Part shown: positions 49,684-61,066 of the stretch, in pieces | Numbering within the stretch: the first letter of the stretch is position 1 | Layout: each line of letters opens with the position of its first letter | From: Metarhizium brunneum | Lineage: Eukaryota > Ascomycota > Sordariomycetes > Hypocreales > Clavicipitaceae | Direction of reading: 5' to 3' | Assembly (NCBI RefSeq): GCF_013426205.1 | Contig: NC_089424.1 | Coordinates: forward strand, 3,658,001-3,722,000 | DNA length: 64,000 nucleotides | Translations under genes and position numbers: made by a program | The notes under the pieces: model-generated | The model's database searches: none | Told to the model about the DNA's origin: nothing | What the model saw: the letters and a program-made list of their open reading frames with translations, nothing else

Positions 49684-50328
49684 ATGCCAGACACAGTCCA
49701 TCTTCTCCTCACCCTTCTTCAAGTTATCCAGACGTCTATCGTACCCATAACACATGAAGCCATTTTGCTGGGCAACCCGCTTTTCGGGGCGGCCATCCTC
49801 TCTCGCTCCAACCTCCAGCCGCTCACCATATCCACGAACAACGGGACCGTCTCGCCACTGCTGCACGGGGAACTGAATTGCGTTCAGCAATACTTCACCG
49901 TTACATTTCCCAACCGAGCTTGCCGGCCGAACCCAGGCAACGATACGATATTCCTCGCAACTCACGAGCCGTGCAGTCTGTGTTTAAGCGCAATTACCTG
50001 GGCCGGCTTCCACGAGTTCTATTACCTCTTTACTCACGAGGAATCCCGCGACCTGTTTGGTTTCGGGGAAGACATTGACATCCTCGAACAGGTGTTCCGG
50101 GTTCAGGGACACGAAACGCAAGACCAAGTACGGCATCGCGCACTCTACAACCGAGACAATAATTACTTTAGCGGGAGGTCAATTGCAGCCATGATAGAAA
50201 AACTAGACAATGCAACAGCAAAAGGCATGCTGGCAAAGAAGATGCAGGACGTGAAAGGCATATATAATGGCCTGCATCAAGAATGGCTCAATGTAACGCA
50301 CGCCAACCAGAGCAGCTCAACTAGCTAG
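49684..50328 (+). CDS. Zinc-dependent deaminase (CDA fold)
   Basis: A single-exon 214-aa protein. It carries the zinc and proton-shuttle motif H61-G-E63 (LLHGELNC) and the second ligand pair P96-C97-x2-C100 (HEPCSLCLSAITWAG), the two signatures of the cytidine/dCMP/guanine/tRNA-adenosine deaminase superfamily. The FGAAILSRSN-like start and the position of the motifs resemble small CMP/dCMP-type fungal deaminases; the C-terminal half is helical and charged. No signal peptide is convincing, though residues 1-20 are mildly hydrophobic. HGE instead of HAE occurs in some members. Substrate cannot be assigned from sequence. Confidence 0.8.
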   Translation: MPDTVHLLLTLLQVIQTSIVPITHEAILLGNPLFGAAILSRSNLQPLTISTNNGTVSPLLHGELNCVQQYFTVTFPNRACRPNPGNDTIFLATHEPCSLCLSAITWAGFHEFYYLFTHEESRDLFGFGEDIDILEQVFRVQGHETQDQVRHRALYNRDNNYFSGRSIAAMIEKLDNATAKGMLAKKMQDVKGIYNGLHQEWLNVTHANQSSSTS

Positions 50329-52957
50329 GTCGACGCCGTCAGATAAGATTAGAGGCTGGATCACGGGAGGGAATTCGCATTCCATGCTAGGCGCGGAGGA
50401 TAAATGCGAAGACTCACAAGACTACCTAGGTAGTTGGTGGAAATTAGGGACCCCTCATTTTGTTTGACAATGTAGTTCTATTGACTGGATAGCGATCGGC
50501 TTGTTACATCGAATTGAAGCACATATTACGGGAAATGCGAGGCAATGATGCTTGTCAACATCCAGTGACGGAATAGTAGCATTCCAACCAAAGCTAGGTG
50601 CTAGTTTGTCGAAACGATTGCAACGCTGGTGAATCCACTCCCAATAGCAACAGCTGGTATGATGCCAAGAGAGTTTCATTAAAGGTAAGGAGCTAAAGTC
50701 AGGTGGTTATCGGCATTTCGGTCCATCAAGTACCGGATCGTCTTGAGAATAACCCTGGCCTTGTCAAAAAAAAGTGCGGGACAGACTTTCAACTCAAATA
50801 AGTTTGTGACGAAAACACGGTGCGTCAATCGCCAGGCATTATCGACCCCAATTCTGACAGATCCTGTTGGTGAGAAAAAGAAGATAAACAATCGGTGATG
50901 ATGTCACTGAGTTCCGATCAATCGACCATTCTTCCTCAACTTGAGGAGAGTTGGAATGTTGTGCGGGAATGTATGTCGAATGGTATTCGCCGTTGGCTAT
51001 AATTTTGTTCAAGACAGCCAACAGCGGGTTAGTTAATACGTCTTCAATGTCAGCCGCAGGATGCAGGCCTTCACGCGTATGCTTTCTGCACATGTTCTTG
51101 AGACATGGGTAAATACGCGGCTCCCACGTGATGCATAAGGCCAGGCTTTATGTTGGAATAAAAAATAAGACTTGATTAGCTGGGAGTTAAGTCAGTGATA
51201 CGTTACAGATATCGACCAATGATCAAATCAAAAGCGAAAAAGTGAACTTTGAATCGTTGACATGATAGTGTTGAAAGACAAGGACTAGTATGCTATCTAG
51301 AGAGAAATTCTGCATAGCTTGCACTCGCCTCTTAACTCACTATTATCAAGGTCCGGTGAACCTCTTGTTTGTTCTCTTACTGATGCATTGACGCTGTGCT
51401 GACTATTTTGCCCTACATGTTTTGGTCCGCCACGGGATCGCCTTCGTGGTTAACCCGGCCTCCAGCTTAGATAAAGCCGGCCACATTGTAACAACATGTA
51501 TCCGGATGAAAAAAGGCGTGCTACAAATCTTGGCTAAATTGTCCTCTCCTCTCTCATACAAAGATTCTTTCTGAATTGGCTACAATAGGACACCTACCCT
51601 AGAATGAGAATACAGATTCCCCGCGTCGTGTGCCCAACAACAACGCGATAGGAACGGCGCTGCCGACCTCGCACGATGGTGACGATGGCCAAAAAAAGTT
51701 AAAACTGCATAATGACGTAAAGAGTACCTTATTTGCTAAATTCACAACTACCGGGGGACGTACACCCACATTATATGCAGACCGTGTAGAAATCCCCCTC
51801 GGAAGGGCACTCAACAAGCCAAACCTTGGAGGATGAACTCCACCACACCACGTGTAGATTGAGCTTGGAAAAGGATGATAGGTGGGGTCAGACATGAGCA
51901 GTCCAAACAGTTCATGAGGTCTAATCACGATTTTAATCTCTGCAGCCCTATCCACGGGTTTTGTGAAGCATAACACGCACGGACACGGTTCTAGAAACCT
52001 GAGACGGCGTGTGGTGGGGAGCTCGGCTCTTCAATTTCCAACGGTCGGCCGGGCCGAATGGCAATAGTCATTGCTGAATTTGGTAGCAATCCACGCACGG
52101 GGGCCAATGTGATTGGCGATCTTGTGGAAGAGCCCATAGCTCCCTGCCAAGCACTTATAATGCCGTGAGATCTGACCGTTCGTGTTCATGTTTCAGCCAG
52201 TCTTGGCACTCTGGCTTTGCAAATCTTCCGGGCAAACAAAACGTGAAAAGTGTATCCCGAGATCTGAATAGTCACGGGGATGAGAGGTCGTTGGGGGCTA
52301 GAAATGAGCGATTCCGTAGTATTGAGGTATATGAGAGGTTTTGTCAAGTGACATGATGCTGCGGGTTTCGGGTTACCGAGTGTTGTCTTGGTATAAGCTA
52401 CCAGACGGACTACGCTATGATCAACACCAGCTAGCGAACCATCAAAATACGGACCACAGAACTTAAAAGGAATTGACGGAATTTCGGAACTACGTTCCAT
52501 CCTCATCAGGCACTCCATCGCCATTTGAACGGTATCGTCAACGGTATCGTGTCTCTTAGCGAGGCATGCTACAATGACCACAGCGCTCGAGCATCACGAG
52601 TCAGTCCTCAAACGAAACACCCGTTCGCAAAGTCTAACCGGGGTAGGCATGTTCCGAAAATCTATCTGCCGTCAAGTTCCATTTCCGACCTAACGCCGTA
52701 CCCCGCGTGGGTCTCTCAATCCTCCGTTGAAGAAACCTTCCGTGACAGGGATCTTGTTTTATCTTTCGTATATACATACATACAATTTACCCTGTTGAAA
52801 ACTTTTCGAGAAGTCCATGCGGAAGAATGTCAGCTGAGGTTGGGGCAACGGCTCCCTTGTCACTAGCTTCGGCGCGTTGTTGCGCTGACTCGTGGCCTCG
52901 ACGGATAAGCGATAGATGAGTGTATATACTCCGATGGAATCCAAGGCTACAACTTAT
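50329..52957. other. No gene seen
   Basis: About 2.6 kb of short frames on both strands with no domain. The last 80 bp is the promoter of the aspartic protease homologue. Confidence 0.45.
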
Positions 52958-52965
52958 TATATAAA
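52958..52965 (+). promoter_or_regulatory. TATA box of the aspartic protease homologue
   Basis: TATATAAA, 73 bp before the ATG at 53038. Confidence 0.5.
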
Positions 52966-53037
52966 CGCTGCACTTGCGACAAGTCTCAATGCTCTGAACC
53001 TTGGACTTGCAGGTAAACCCAAGTGCCAACCGATACA

Positions 53038-55292
53038 ATGCGCTATCAGTCAATTACCCCCATCCTCTTCGCCCAATATGTGGCATCTGCAACTATACGT
53101 CCAGGTCCAAGGACGATTCCAAGTCTAGACTCGGCTCTCGGGCTGGGGCTGGGTCCAAGACAGTATGATGAGCCATTCTCAGAGCAGCTGTCTCCTGGGT
53201 CATTTTCTCCTGGGCCGTCATCGTTTTCCGGGCCGTCATTTCCTGACCAGTCGCCTGCTGGGCCGTCATTTCCCGGGTCATTTATTCCTGATCAGTCGCT
53301 CCCAAGCCAGTCGCTCCCACGTCCAGATCAATCATCTCCAAATCAGCCGTTTCAGCCAGAGCCGTTTCAACCACAGCCTATTCCCGTAGAGACACGTCCA
53401 GATGAACGGCCCTCAAATAGCCCGCCTCCTGCGGATCCGTTTTCTCTGAACCCGTTTCTCGTGGAAACACCCGCAGAGGAAAAACCCCCAACGAAGCCCG
53501 CCCCCGCGGAGCCATTTCCCGTGAAACCGCTTCCTGAGGAATCAGTTCCAAATCAGCCATATCCTGGACAGCCATTCACGCCGAATCCAGAACCAACATT
53601 ACCAGAGCCAACTTTGCTGCCCAAGCCGGAGCCGGAGCCGGAGCCGGAGCCAGTATTCACCTTTAGTCCAACTACAATCTCAAAACCCCAGCCGAAACCA
53701 ACTTTCCTACCAGAGCCAGAGCTAGAAACACCCCTCATGTCGACCACAACGCAAATTCTGACGCCGGAGCCGGCCTTTACCCTAAAGCCAATTACAACCC
53801 TGGCTCTAGAGACAGAGACGGAATCACCTCTCAAGTCAACCACAACGCAAACTCTGACGCCGGAGCCAGTTTTTACCCTAAAGCCAATTACAACACTGAC
53901 TCTAGAGCCAGAGACTACCTCTACATCGAAATCAACTACGACTTCAACAAGTTCAACTACAACTTCAACAACAACCTCAACTACGACATCCACTACTACC
54001 TCAGCTACAACCTCAACTCCAAATCCAGTGACACAGCCAACTTCACAGCCAGAACTAAAAGTAGTGGTTGTCGACGTTCTTCACTCTGAAAACCGCGAGG
54101 TGGGAATACCGTTCCAGCCAATGATTTCCATGGGTTTCGGCACCCCATCCCAAGTCATCACGGGCGTCTTGGACACTAGTTCCTCAGATCTGATTATCCC
54201 CAGAGCGGGCAGCGCGGCGTGCAAACTCGCAAAGCAGCAGTGCCAAGGATCGAACGCTGCCCTAGGGGACTACGAACCCTCCAAAGACAGCGATGTCAGG
54301 AGGGTGCCGAATTCGGGGTTCGCGGCTGGGTTTCAAAATGGCGACGCGTACAACGGGCCATACATCAGCACGTCTGTGAGCGTGGGAGATGCCAAGATTA
54401 AGGCCGCGCAGGTTGGCCTGGCAGTCAATGGGAGCGTGTCGCAAAATTCGGCCCAATATCCCATTTTCGGCGTCGGGCCCGTGGACGCCGAGCAGACGGT
54501 CGATAACGCCAAATATGCGAACTTGCCTCAGAAGATGAAGGACGTGGGCTTGATCAATGCAAACTTGTTTAGCGTTTGGTTCAACCCTACACGTGAGTGA
54601 ATCCCCGAGTTGCCCCTAACCATCATTAAGCTGCATATGGAGATGTAGCGCCGGTCATCAAGTGGTTGTAGCTAACGGGTGTTCGTGCAGCCTTCGCCAA
54701 TGGGTCTGTTGTCTTTGGAGGAATCGACAGCACCAAGTTTACGGGCCAGCTCCAGACGGTCCCCATGGAGCGAGACAACTCTGGAAAGATTTCCGGCTTT
54801 GTCGTCCGACTGAGCTCTGTTCAACTATCCATGAGTGGTGCGCGTGGTGGGCAGCGCAACGGTCGCCCGCGAACCCGTCAATCAACGTCTATAGATCTGG
54901 GACTGGGCCAAAGTGAAGGATTCACCTCGATGAACACTGGCTCTTCCTTTATTCTGATACCCAGTGGTTCCATGGAAAACCTGGCCAGAGCCCTAGACAC
55001 CACGTTCTCGGAGAAGGACGGCTTGGGACTGGTGAACTGCCAGCTGGCATCGGGCGATAACAGCTTGATCTTTGGGTTTAACCAAGGACGGACCATGCTT
55101 AGCGTGCCGCTGGCCAGGACTGTTATTTCGAAAGAGATTTCAAAGACTTCGCAGACTGGCGGTTGCGCGCTCGCCATCGCCTCAGCTGGCCAAGATAATG
55201 CTGTCAACGTCATGGGCTACCCCTTCATGTCGGCGGTATATACCGTGTTCGACAGGGACAATGAGAGAATGATGTTTGCACAAGCTGTGTGA
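53038..55292 (+). CDS. Pepsin-family (A1) protease homologue with Pro/Thr stalk
   Basis: Two exons: 53038-54592 and 54691-55292, giving 718 aa; the 98-bp intron has a GTGAGT donor and GCTAACG branch site. A hydrophobic start (about residues 5-18) suggests secretion. Residues about 40-340 are extremely rich in Pro, Glu, Ser and Thr: PSFPG/PDQS-like repeats, then PEPEPEP runs, a duplicated STTTQxLTPEP segment and TTSTTTS tracts, like a glycosylated stalk. The peptidase-like domain follows from about 350. The first active-site triplet reads D379-T-S (DTG expected), and the second site reads N600-T-G (D[TS]G expected), so the second catalytic Asp is Asn. GSVVFGGID and the C-terminal hydrophobic strand are intact. 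The domain probably folds but should be weak or inactive as a protease. No GPI-anchor-like tail is obvious. Confidence 0.85.
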
Positions 55293-55696
55293 AAGTTGAA
55301 GGAGGCAGCTGTCGGAGTAAAGGTCTCTAATTAATCAAAAGTTTCTAATTTTATTGTTCTACTATATTGCTGTACATGTATAGTTCTTCTGCGTTATAAC
55401 CGGGGGGTGGCTAAGATGCTAGAGCAAAATAAGCATATAATATAAATAAGTGTTTAGATAAGTGCCCCGATTATGAATCGTTCAAATTTCTCTCTACTCA
55501 CGTTATTATTGCCAAGATCGTAAAAATAAGGTGCACATCCTTATTGGATCCGACTCCAGGGCGTTCCACACGGGTCAATTTTTCACTGGAGTACATATGT
55601 ACACTTGACTCATTGTTTCTCCGACTATTAGTGCTTGTTGCAGTACCAAGGTGGCGTGGGGGCATCTTCAAAAGTTATAAATGATTGAATTGCTGG
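55293..55696. other. 3' flank, no gene seen
   Basis: AT-rich sequence between the protease homologue and an LTR. Confidence 0.5.
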
Positions 55697-55896
55697 TGTT
55701 ACACGGAAATAGCCCAATGTGAAAGGTTACACGAGGGCTACGGTCACGAGACTAGGGCAAAGTCCATCACCGACTTTTTGTATTTAAAGACCACTTTAGT
55801 CAACGAGAACTTGAGGAAAGCCAAGGACCTCTGATACTGAAGACTGTTATTAGATGAATTGAGTCATGTTTCTCCAAGCCTTTAGCCCTTGTCACA
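55697..55896 (-). mobile_element. Solo LTR, copy 4 (reverse orientation)
   Basis: 200 bp starting TGTTACACGGAAAT and ending CCCTTGTCACA, the reverse complement of the other copies, with TGTATTTAAAGACC in place of the TATA block. Flanks (GCTGG/GCCTG) are similar but not identical, so any duplication is eroded. Confidence 0.8.
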
Positions 55897-56329
55897 GCCT
55901 GAGCCTTTGACTCGTATGTAATTGCCCAATGCCGACTGTCAGTCATGCAAACTGCACCATGACCAAACATGAGTCAAGCAGTCCGCATGTATATATCAAT
56001 TACTTTAATTGCATCTAACCCATGTCCCCTCTCAATACCAGCATTCGACCAAGAATGCAAATATATCTGTACGAAAGTCCAGTAGTTGCACCGACGGTGG
56101 CAATATCCAAGGCAAGACGACGAGTTTGAAGTGTATAGACAAGCACGCAACATGAGAGCTCGGCACAACTATCCGGAGATTGCTACGTAACCACTAAAGA
56201 GTAGCAGAGGCTTCATCAGTGGAAACTGGACTATAGAAACCCGTCAAGTGGGCCAAGAATAGACAGGATGTACCGCACGCCTGCACTCCAGCACCTGCTA
56301 AGCACCATAGAACATTTGTTTATTATCCA
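55897..56329. other. No gene seen
   Basis: Short frames only, up to the LINE fragment. Confidence 0.45.
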
Positions 56330-56770
56330 GGAGAAAAGGCAGAATTTCTGCGGCCAGGCTTTTTCTCCCCTCGGTGTCAGGCCGATCTCTCGGATATCAG
56401 TAATCGGCATCACGTTGCCGGAGACCAAGAAGGCAGTGCGCAGGGCTGCCCCAAACAAATTCCCTGGTGCCGACGGTATCATTAATCATTCTCCCCAGCC
56501 TCCACAAATTGTTCAATAACTCTCTCTAATCAGGGTAATTCTCCTAAGATTTCAAGGAGGCGGTCACCGTAGTCCTTTGAGAACAGGGCAAATATAGTTA
56601 CGCACTACCCAGATAGTACAGACCAATTGTCCTACTTAATCCTCTAGGTAAAGTGATGGAAGCCACATGGCCAACCGTCTTGCCAACCTAGGCCATGTTA
56701 ATTATCTATTACCAAGCAGACATAGCAGAGGCCGAAAACTTGCATGGATGTAACACGTCTTACGCTTCCC
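56330..56770 (+). mobile_element. LINE (Tad-like) reverse-transcriptase fragment with RIP-type stops
   Basis: Translation gives RISVIGITLPETKKAVRRAAP, NKFPGADGI, then after a frameshift LHKLFNNSL, DFKEAVTVVL, EQGKYSYA, YRPIVLLNPLGKVMEA. These follow the order of the fungal LINE reverse-transcriptase entry region (APGPDGI ... KPG.... YRPISLL...GK..E). About seven in-frame stops occur, almost all at sites where CAA, CAG or CGA would restore a sensible codon (for example TAA before GATTTC in the DFKEA block). C-to-T changes at CpA are the mark of repeat-induced point mutation. Both ends of the element are missing. Confidence 0.72.
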
Positions 56771-56834
56771 TCTTCAACAAATATTCCAGGCATGGTCCGA
56801 GGGTAAAGTGGCCTCCTTGCTGCTACTTCACACT

Positions 56835-57087
56835 TGTGACAAGGGCTTGATATCGAGGACTTACAACGGAAAGGTTCAATTCAAAGATAATCGAGTAGGG
56901 TATCAAAGGCCCTTGGTTTTCTGAGAGGAAAGAAAGGGATAATAACCACTATATATCCATGAAAGAAACGGCTATACTCGCGGGTCTTTTCCGGGCACGT
57001 GTTCAATTTGTGTGTAGCCAATAGGTCCTTTGTCGGTGAGACCCCTTTGTTCGGCTTCACGATCTGTTGGGCTCTTTCCGTGTAATA
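56835..57087 (+). mobile_element. Solo LTR, copy 5 (diverged, longer)
   Basis: 253 bp from TGTGACAAGGGCTT to TCTTTCCGTGTAATA. It shares both ends and the TATCAAAGGCCCTTGGTTTTC block with the other copies but has a different middle. The flanks ACACT (56830-56834) and ACGCT (57088-57092) match at four of five positions. TGTAATA in place of TGTAACA is one C-to-T change. Confidence 0.65.
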
Positions 57088-57379
57088 ACGCTTTAGGAGC
57101 TTATAACCACATGTCCCATGAACGATTACTACACAACGTTCGCAAATGTCGAGCGAGTAAGGAGGATTGTACATTGGGTTGTGGCCCGTGACATGCCATA
57201 ACGGTTCGGGAAGTGTATCTATAAGAGGTATTCGATTGTCCACGTCTTGTAAAGGAGCGAAATAATACAAAGTCTGCATGTAGAAGAGTACAAATACCTA
57301 AAACGAATAATTAGGGCTTAATGCCACCCTTACATAGTATCTATACTGTCGTCTCAGCCACTCTCTACACACGACGACT

Positions 57380-58327
57380 CTAGACATACTCGTTCTCACG
57401 AATATAGTCTACAATACTCGTCCTCCTCACATCGGGGCACTTGGCCGCATCAACAGGCTCAAACGCAGAGACGCTCGATCCGCCAAACGTGTACCATGCA
57501 TACTGCAGCCCGACAAACTCGCGCCACTTCTGCCGCAACTCTCCTTTTCTCAAACTTTCAGCTCGCATTCCACGCCACTGTCTCTCGCATTCGTCAAGGC
57601 CCATGACTTGAGTGACATCTACTTTCCCGCCGCGGACCTTCTCAAACGCAGCTGCTAGCTCATGAAACGTGAAGCTGTCGCTGCAAAACCGATTAAACCC
57701 ACCAGTCTCGCCGTAGTCGCCCGTTATAAGCGCGACGCTGAAATTCGCCGCGTCCGACTCGGAACAATAGTTCACGCGGGTGTTGCCGTCACCCATAACG
57801 CGCACAAGTCGAGTGCCGTCGGTGTTTCGGGCCCAGATAGCATTCTCCCCTTCCATGGCACCTGCGCCCGGCACACCGAAGAGAGTGTTGGCGAGGATGC
57901 CCACCAAGGAGTAAGTAGGGCGGATGGTGCTGGTCAAACGAGCGTGGGTCGCAAAGATCAACATGCTGTCGTATGTCTCGATCTCGCCAAGGGGAAAATT
58001 CTCCCAGTCCAAGTTCCAACTCGAGGCGTGGAAACGCTTTATACCCGCTCGCTCAGCGGCACGTAGCAGCTTGAGCTGCGCATCGACAATCAACTCTGCT
58101 TTAGGCGCCCAGGCGACAATAATGGCATCGACGTCTTTGCATGCCGCGTCGTACCCCGGATCTACACCACTTCTTTCCACGACAAAGGATTCAAGCTGTG
58201 GCCGAATGTTTGAATCCAACTTTTCGGGGGTGCGGCCCATGCCTCGGACCTGGTGGCCACGATGAAGGGCAGCCTTGGCAAGATGATGGCCCAGGTTGCC
58301 AGTTACGCCGGGGATAAGGATAAGCAT
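57380..58327 (-). CDS. NmrA-like NAD(P)-binding protein
   Basis: A single-exon 315-aa minus-strand protein. It begins with a Rossmann strand and glycine loop G7-V-T-G-N-L-G, followed by GHQVRGMGRTPEKL, the usual shape of NmrA/isoflavone-reductase-like atypical short-chain dehydrogenases. The catalytic YxxxK of true SDRs is not seen; the stretch ASSWNLDWENF lies where substrate contacts fall in this family. Fungal members are either redox-sensing regulators (NmrA binds NAD and GATA factors) or reductases in biosynthetic clusters. Neighbour genes (a Zn2Cys6 regulator and a medium-chain reductase) favour a metabolic role, as an inference. Confidence 0.86.
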   Translation of the reverse strand: MLILIPGVTGNLGHHLAKAALHRGHQVRGMGRTPEKLDSNIRPQLESFVVERSGVDPGYDAACKDVDAIIVAWAPKAELIVDAQLKLLRAAERAGIKRFHASSWNLDWENFPLGEIETYDSMLIFATHARLTSTIRPTYSLVGILANTLFGVPGAGAMEGENAIWARNTDGTRLVRVMGDGNTRVNYCSESDAANFSVALITGDYGETGGFNRFCSDSFTFHELAAAFEKVRGGKVDVTQVMGLDECERQWRGMRAESLRKGELRQKWREFVGLQYAWYTFGGSSVSAFEPVDAAKCPDVRRTSIVDYIRENEYV

Positions 58328-59239
58328 GATTGAAGCAGTAGGAAAGTGAGTACTTAAAGATTGGTATGAGCATCTTGGGAAGGATTGTTATAAACCCTTT
58401 TATAGTTTGAATCCGCGGACTCGGGCATACTCGAGTTACCGAAGTATTCAAGTGTCATGGCGCCACTTCTCGCTGACAAACAGTTTCCAGCTGCAGGATT
58501 GAACTCTTTCTCGTCAGAAGAGTGGCTGAGTAATGCCATACTGACGGATTCTTTCGAGGGAAAAGCTCATTGCTTGAATAATTCGGGACTGACAGTCGGT
58601 GTTTCATGCTGATTCAATACGGCCGAGAGCAATGGCCACATGTGGAAGTCCCGAAACCGAGACCTAAATTGAGTAATGGTGGGGGTGGGGCGAATGTGGG
58701 GTTGGCGGGGTGGACCCTGGGAAACGAAGCTAGCCTAATTCTGAACTCGCGAAACCGAAAGCCAAGTAGGTACTAGCCCGTCAATGTGGTAGAGCTACAG
58801 TGACATGATGAAGGAAGTTGTGAATGTTTATTTTAATTAAATAGAATAGAGATTTCTTGGATAGAAGAAAAGACCTATCTACAGGGATGAAGCATTTACT
58901 TTCGTTGTGAGTTTCACAAATTCGCGACACCGCTATAACGAGTGAAACCCAATAACTCAACCACGATAGTGTCCGGTATTTCCAGTAGCAACATTGAAGC
59001 CATCAGTCACTGATGTAGCTTGTTCAAGGTACAAAAAGGCACTAATATTCTCATTACATAGAAGAAATCGGATGTCCATTCTCCACATTCATGCACTCTA
59101 TAACGAGCAGTGGCATTCAGCCCGGACTCGTCGGCCCGCCCGCTCCCTTTATTGCCTTCCATGTTCCCCCCCAGTTATCCATAGCATCAACTAGCTAGCT
59201 CACCATCCCCTCATCTCAAGTGGTTCACGGCGTCCGACC
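58328..59239. other. No gene seen
   Basis: Promoter of the NmrA-like gene and the 3' flank of the regulator. Short frames only. Confidence 0.5.
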
Positions 59240-60525
59240 TCAAGCATTGACCATCTGAAGCGGCCAGTCCAGTAGGCGCCTCCAACGAGGACTCGATGAC
59301 ATCTTGTCGGCAATGGCGAGGACCTCCTGCTTCGGCCCCGACCCTATATACCAATTTTGCGCGAATGGCACAAGCAGAGCAAAATAATGCGCCAGAACGA
59401 CCAAGGATCTGGGCTGAGAGTCGAGAATCAAGTCCAGTAGTCGCGTCGGGATGATCAACGGGAAGCGGAGAAGGTGTCTGAGAACTAGAAACTTGGCCGC
59501 ACCGTCATCCACCACACTCTTCACACTGCCAAGGAAACGAAGCGCCTCCTCATATGCATCTTTCGTCTCCGCGTCCCATGGCTCTAGTTCAACATCTTGT
59601 GCTAGTCGAGTCATTACATGCGCAAACGCCAAGTCGCTGAATTTGCACTGCTCCCTGAGGTTGTTGTTGTCGCGCGTGATGGAATAGCTGCTTAGGTGCA
59701 AGTAGGCTATACTATTGGGCTTGTCTTTTGCGACACCCCAAGCTTCCTCGTACAATGCGCGCGTAGTGCTCACCATCATTAACCATTGCGTGGGTGGCGT
59801 ATACGGCTGCAGCTTGCGTACTTGGAGCATGGCATACGCACAAAATCGGAGAAAGGCAGACGTCAAGCAAATGGCGTCTATGTTTTCACTGGTGATGTTG
59901 CGTAGCAGCGATTGATGTTCGCGTAGAGCCATGGACAGGTATCGTCGGTGCACGTCGAGATCAGTGGTAGAGTCGTCCTGGCTACAGCTACTCCAGGCTT
60001 GATGCAGAGCCGTGATGGAATACACAGTGTATAGCAGCGCATCAAACTGCAGGGATTGCTCCAATATTGCTGCCGCGAAAATGGACTGAGTTGGGTCGTC
60101 GGGGCAGATAGAGGGACCAGTCTTGGTCACGTAATTGCGCATGAGCCCAACCTCCAGCAAGCGGCGCTCCCGGCTTTCGGTGGCATCATCAACTTGCTTC
60201 ACCCGACTTTTACTGTTGTTAGTAAGAGAGGGGATAGAGGCCGAAGGCTGCTTCCCGGGCTCCCGGTTGTAGATGCAAGTTGCGCCGTGCCGTTTGCAGT
60301 GTTGGCATTTGGGCTTTGCTTCGTTACACTTTCAACCGTTGAAACAGGGATGAGTTAGCCCATAGTTGCGCTATGATTAGAGTCTCTGGGTTGCGAGTGT
60401 CAGCGACTTGCCTTGACGCGGCGATCTCTGCATCTTTTACAGCCAAACCTGGATTTTTTCGAGTTGAGCCTGGGGATGAGAAACTTGCCCTCCCCTGGGG
60501 CCTCCAAAGCATAAACGTTGAACAT
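59240..60525 (-). CDS. Zn2Cys6 transcription factor with a GC-AG intron
   Basis: Two exons on the minus strand: 60525-60412 and 60328-59240, giving 400 aa. Joining them yields C29-x2-C32-x6-C39-x6-C46-x2-C49-x6-C56, a perfect binuclear cluster, with the exon boundary directly before C39. The 83-bp intron has the rare donor GCAAGT instead of GTAAGT, a GCTAACT branch site and an AG acceptor; without it the frame stops within four codons. The rest is the regulatory region of small fungal C6 factors (LEQSLQFDALLYTVYSITALHQ, later MVSTTRALYEEAWG), close to factors that control sterol uptake or metabolite clusters (UPC2-like layout), by general resemblance only. It is divergent from the reductase gene at 61067 (541 bp between starts). 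Confidence 0.87.
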
Positions 60526-61066
60526 GGTTGGTGATTTCCACTTAATTGTAGCGATGAGACGAAATGTATGGCCCAATTCAGAGGGAGGGCTTGAGAACTG
60601 GTTCAAAAGACCCCGATGTTGAATGTTGTGCAACTACATCGCCAACTTCGGGAGGGACGGATAGCAAATTAGCGCAATCAGAGTCCCAACCAATGCGAGG
60701 CGCTGGGCCACTTTGCGCTGCTCCGCAAGCTTCATGTGCATGTCAATGCATCTGACTTTCCATGTCCCTTAATTCTCAAGTCGGTGCTCAGGATGGATTT
60801 GTAAGCACTCGCGCGCTCGCCCGCATCACCAGTGTATCACAGCATGCTCGACTGTGAGTTGATTCGTAACAAGGTTGCCACGTCAGGCACCGCGAAGCAG
60901 AACAGCCGGCTATTGCCGCATCTGAGCACAAATATTCTCAAAAACTCATTCGACTCCTTGAGGCTATATAAAATACAGGCGGACCCCATGAAATTGCTTC
61001 TTAAGCATCTTACAACCACCCGGTACATGTCTGTGACTGAGTCTTACCATTGACACTGACTGCATA
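60526..61066. promoter_or_regulatory. Shared divergent promoter region
   Basis: 541 bp between the start codons of the minus-strand regulator and the plus-strand reductase. A TATATAAAA element at about 60964 lies roughly 100 bp before the reductase ATG. No coding sequence is convincing. Co-control of the two genes is an inference. Confidence 0.5.

Noticed and set aside
53553..53993. A 146-codon valine-rich minus-strand frame
   Set aside because: It is the antisense of the Pro/Thr-rich repeats of the aspartic protease homologue; the composition is explained by that repeat, and it has no start context or domain of its own.
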